Below are positions 62,676 to 64,000 of a stretch of 64,000 nucleotides of DNA, in pieces. The notes under the pieces are model-generated. The model did not search any database, had not been told where the DNA came from, and was given only the letters and a program-made list of their open reading frames with translations. Position 1 is the stretch's first letter. Each line of letters begins with the position of its first letter. The position numbers and the translations under genes are program-made. Origin of the DNA: Clostridia bacterium (lineage in GTDB: Bacteria > Bacillota > Clostridia > Peptostreptococcales > Acidaminobacteraceae); contig JAFGVN010000138.1 in assembly GCA_016937975.1 (NCBI GenBank), positions 34,333 to 98,332 of the forward strand, written 5' to 3'.

Positions 62676-63162
62676 AATATGGTGAAAATCTCTGTTTCGC
62701 CCACCATGCTTCTTGCAATATTTTGTATTGTTTATTGAAAGTGTCATAGTGTGCACGTTCCCATGCAGCCAAAACTCTAAATAATGTTTTTGTATCCTCA
62801 TCTTCTGCAATTTCAACCACTTCATCATAATATAGATAAGAGGCTTTTTCTAATTGTAATGCAATACCAAAGACACTAATAGTAGTTTGAGGATCTTCTC
62901 GATCTAACTTTTCCCAATTAAAGAAATCCGGCGATGGAGGTGCTTCAGTCATTTCTAGAACAACACTTGTATCACCTTCCGATAATTTCTCCAAAAGTTG
63001 CTCTAACCATTCAACGTGTTTTCTTTCTTCTTCAGCCAATTCAAGATATGTTTCTCTGATTTCGTCGCTTCTGGTTTTAGAAGCTGCTAGCTTATAGAAT
63101 TCATAGCCCTCAATTTCACTGATAATCGCTTGTTTAACATATCCAATTGTTTTCATATCCAT
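62674..63162 (-). CDS. Ferritin-like di-iron protein (rubrerythrin-related)
   Basis: 162-aa four-helix bundle. Iron ligands fit EIEGYEFYKLAA (Glu), LAEEERKHVEWLEQL (Glu, Glu, His) and, in the second half, LQLEKASYLYYDEV and WERAHYDTFNKQY (Glu, His). It lacks a rubredoxin domain. AGGAGCG precedes the ATG. The start is 11 nt after rubrerythrin, so both form an oxidative-stress operon. It is a relative of the rubrerythrin group; the exact activity, peroxide reduction or iron handling, is unknown. Confidence 0.87.
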   Translation of the reverse strand: MDMKTIGYVKQAIISEIEGYEFYKLAASKTRSDEIRETYLELAEEERKHVEWLEQLLEKLSEGDTSVVLEMTEAPPSPDFFNWEKLDREDPQTTISVFGIALQLEKASYLYYDEVVEIAEDEDTKTLFRVLAAWERAHYDTFNKQYKILQEAWWAKQRFSPY

Positions 63163-63173
63163 AGAATCGCTCC

Positions 63174-63752
63174 TTAGTAGTTTGATTCTTTTAATTCAAA
63201 ATAACCTTGTGGATGACTACATGTTGGACATACATTTGGTGCAGATTTTCCTTCATGTACATGACCACATTTGCGGCATTTCCATCTATTAGTTTCTTCT
63301 TTTTTAAAAACCATTTCTTTTTCAATATTTTCAGCAAGTTTCAAATAACGCGCTTCATGCTCTTTTTCTACTTTAGCAACATTTCTAAAAGTTCTTGCAA
63401 CATCAGCAAAACCTTCTTCTTCAGCTATATCAGCAAATTCAGGATATAATTCAGTCCATTCTTCATTTTCACCAGCTGCTGCTGCTTTTAAGTTATCAAC
63501 AGTAGTACCAATAATACCTGCAGGATAAGCTGCAGTAATTTCAAGCGCTTCTCCAGAAGTTAAATATTTAAAGAATGTTTTTGCATGTTGTTCTTCATTT
63601 TCAGCTGTTTCTAAAAATAAAGCAGCAATTTGCTCATAACCTTCTTTTTTTGCAACCTTAGCAAAGAAAGTATATCTATTTTTTGCTTGTGATTCACCTG
63701 CAAATGCTTTTAATAAATTCTTTTCTGTTTTTGATCCAACTAGATTTCCCAT
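63174..63752 (-). CDS. rbr: Rubrerythrin
   Basis: 192 aa. The N-terminal di-iron domain has [51 protein letters not shown] and [18 protein letters not shown]. The C-terminal rubredoxin domain has both Cys pairs, [12 protein letters not shown] and [13 protein letters not shown]. It reduces hydrogen peroxide using rubredoxin/NADH-derived electrons in anaerobes. AAGGAGG precedes the ATG. It is the first gene of a two-gene operon with the ferritin-like protein. Confidence 0.96.
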   Translation of the reverse strand: MGNLVGSKTEKNLLKAFAGESQAKNRYTFFAKVAKKEGYEQIAALFLETAENEEQHAKTFFKYLTSGEALEITAAYPAGIIGTTVDNLKAAAAGENEEWTELYPEFADIAEEEGFADVARTFRNVAKVEKEHEARYLKLAENIEKEMVFKKEETNRWKCRKCGHVHEGKSAPNVCPTCSHPQGYFELKESNY

Positions 63753-63892
63753 TTTAACCTCCTTAAGTTGTTAATAGCCATCGTCTAAATTATACCAAAT
63801 AAATATAATAATAAACATAATTTTACATTTTATTCTTTTACAATTAACAATTTGAATGCTCAAAGTTTACAAATAGTCATAATTAATAAATA

Positions 63893-63912
63893 AAGAGGTG
63901 ATTTCTCACCCC
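63893..63912 (-). terminator. Terminator of the right-edge gene
   Basis: GGGGTGA-GAAA-TCACCTC stem (one G-U) directly after the stop codon on the minus strand, followed by TTTATTTATT. Confidence 0.78.
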
Positions 63913-64000
63913 TTATAACTCTCCAATATTTTCTTTTACCTTTGAGAAAATTTCATTTTCTTTTACCTTTGAGAAAATTTCATTTTCTTTTACCTTTGAG
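63913..64000 (-). CDS. C-terminal end of an unknown protein made of 9-residue repeats, truncated by window edge
   Basis: The minus strand is open from the right edge to TAA at 63915-63913. It reads SKVKENEIF twice and then SKVKENIGEL before the stop. The DNA is a perfect 27-bp repeat (starts at 63929, 63956, 63983), a multiple of three, which keeps the frame and supports coding. A terminator follows. The other frames of this strand stop inside the repeat. The protein family cannot be told from this tail. Confidence 0.65.
   Translation of the reverse strand, partial: SKVKENEIFSKVKENEIFSKVKENIGEL

Noticed and set aside
63929..64000. CRISPR or non-coding satellite at the right edge
   Set aside because: The 27-bp unit has no spacers, keeps an open frame on the minus strand and is followed by a stop codon and a terminator.
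1..64000. tRNA or rRNA genes
   Set aside because: I looked for tRNA-like cloverleafs and rRNA blocks in the intergenic regions and saw none; the gaps are explained by leaders, terminators or repeats.

Overview
The window is AT-rich and carries many features typical of anaerobic, low-G+C Firmicutes (class Clostridia). These are three T-box leaders, an infC-rpmI-rplT operon, mutS2, zapA, yhaO/yhaN-type nuclease genes, a 2-oxoacid:ferredoxin oxidoreductase, rubrerythrins and a hemerythrin. I cannot name the genus from sequence alone. Most genes lie on the minus strand.

Left part (1-16.1 kb). The window opens with the 3' end of a papain-like peptidase gene that meets a c-di-GMP-I riboswitch and its 55-aa membrane protein head-on, with a 44-bp tandem terminator repeat between them. 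Then come asnS with an Asn T-box, a membrane diguanylate cyclase, a BTAD/AAA/TPR regulator paired with a lipoprotein, pepD, ilvA with an Ile T-box, and a yhaO-yhaN-small membrane protein-cation exporter operon.

Middle (16.2-47 kb). An orphan Y1 transposase gene is followed by a membrane protein with a kinase-like but apparently non-catalytic cytoplasmic domain. A compact three-gene operon (19.1-26.2 kb) encodes a 1632-aa protein that fuses HD, helical-repeat, NMNAT-like, acetyltransferase-like and phosphoribosyltransferase-like regions, a lactate-dehydrogenase-like protein, and an FMN-reductase-like protein. I regard this as the best candidate for an undescribed system. A housekeeping block follows: DUF523, mutS2, U32 protease, zapA, pheST with a Phe T-box, trmH-family, ktrA/ktrB-type, vanZ-like and infC-rpmI-rplT. 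After it comes a four-gene ABC importer with a DUF3798-type binding protein, whose mRNA appears to start with a folded leader.

Right part (47-64 kb). A run of tRNA-quality and small-molecule genes (GNAT, AlaX, DTW, GNAT, YgjP-like protease, TIM barrel) ends at an IS605-type element with an intact tnpB and a multiply broken tnpA. Next is an operon with an NTF2-like protein, a selenoprotein that reads through an in-frame TGA (Sec-Cys pair), an M14 carboxypeptidase with S-layer-like repeats, and a hemerythrin. korAB and three HD-GYP proteins follow; two of these are tandem paralogues lacking conserved HD-GYP residues. Two ferritin-like proteins follow, and the window closes with the repeat-rich 3' end of another gene.

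Common threads are c-di-GMP signalling (one riboswitch, one cyclase, three HD-GYP proteins), tRNA-sensing RNA control, and oxygen defence in an anaerobe. Stretches over 300 bp without a gene are mostly leader RNAs. The exceptions are 18.8-19.1 kb (short repeats), 39.0-39.4 kb (a terminator and probable gene debris) and 46.9-47.1 kb (nothing recognisable).
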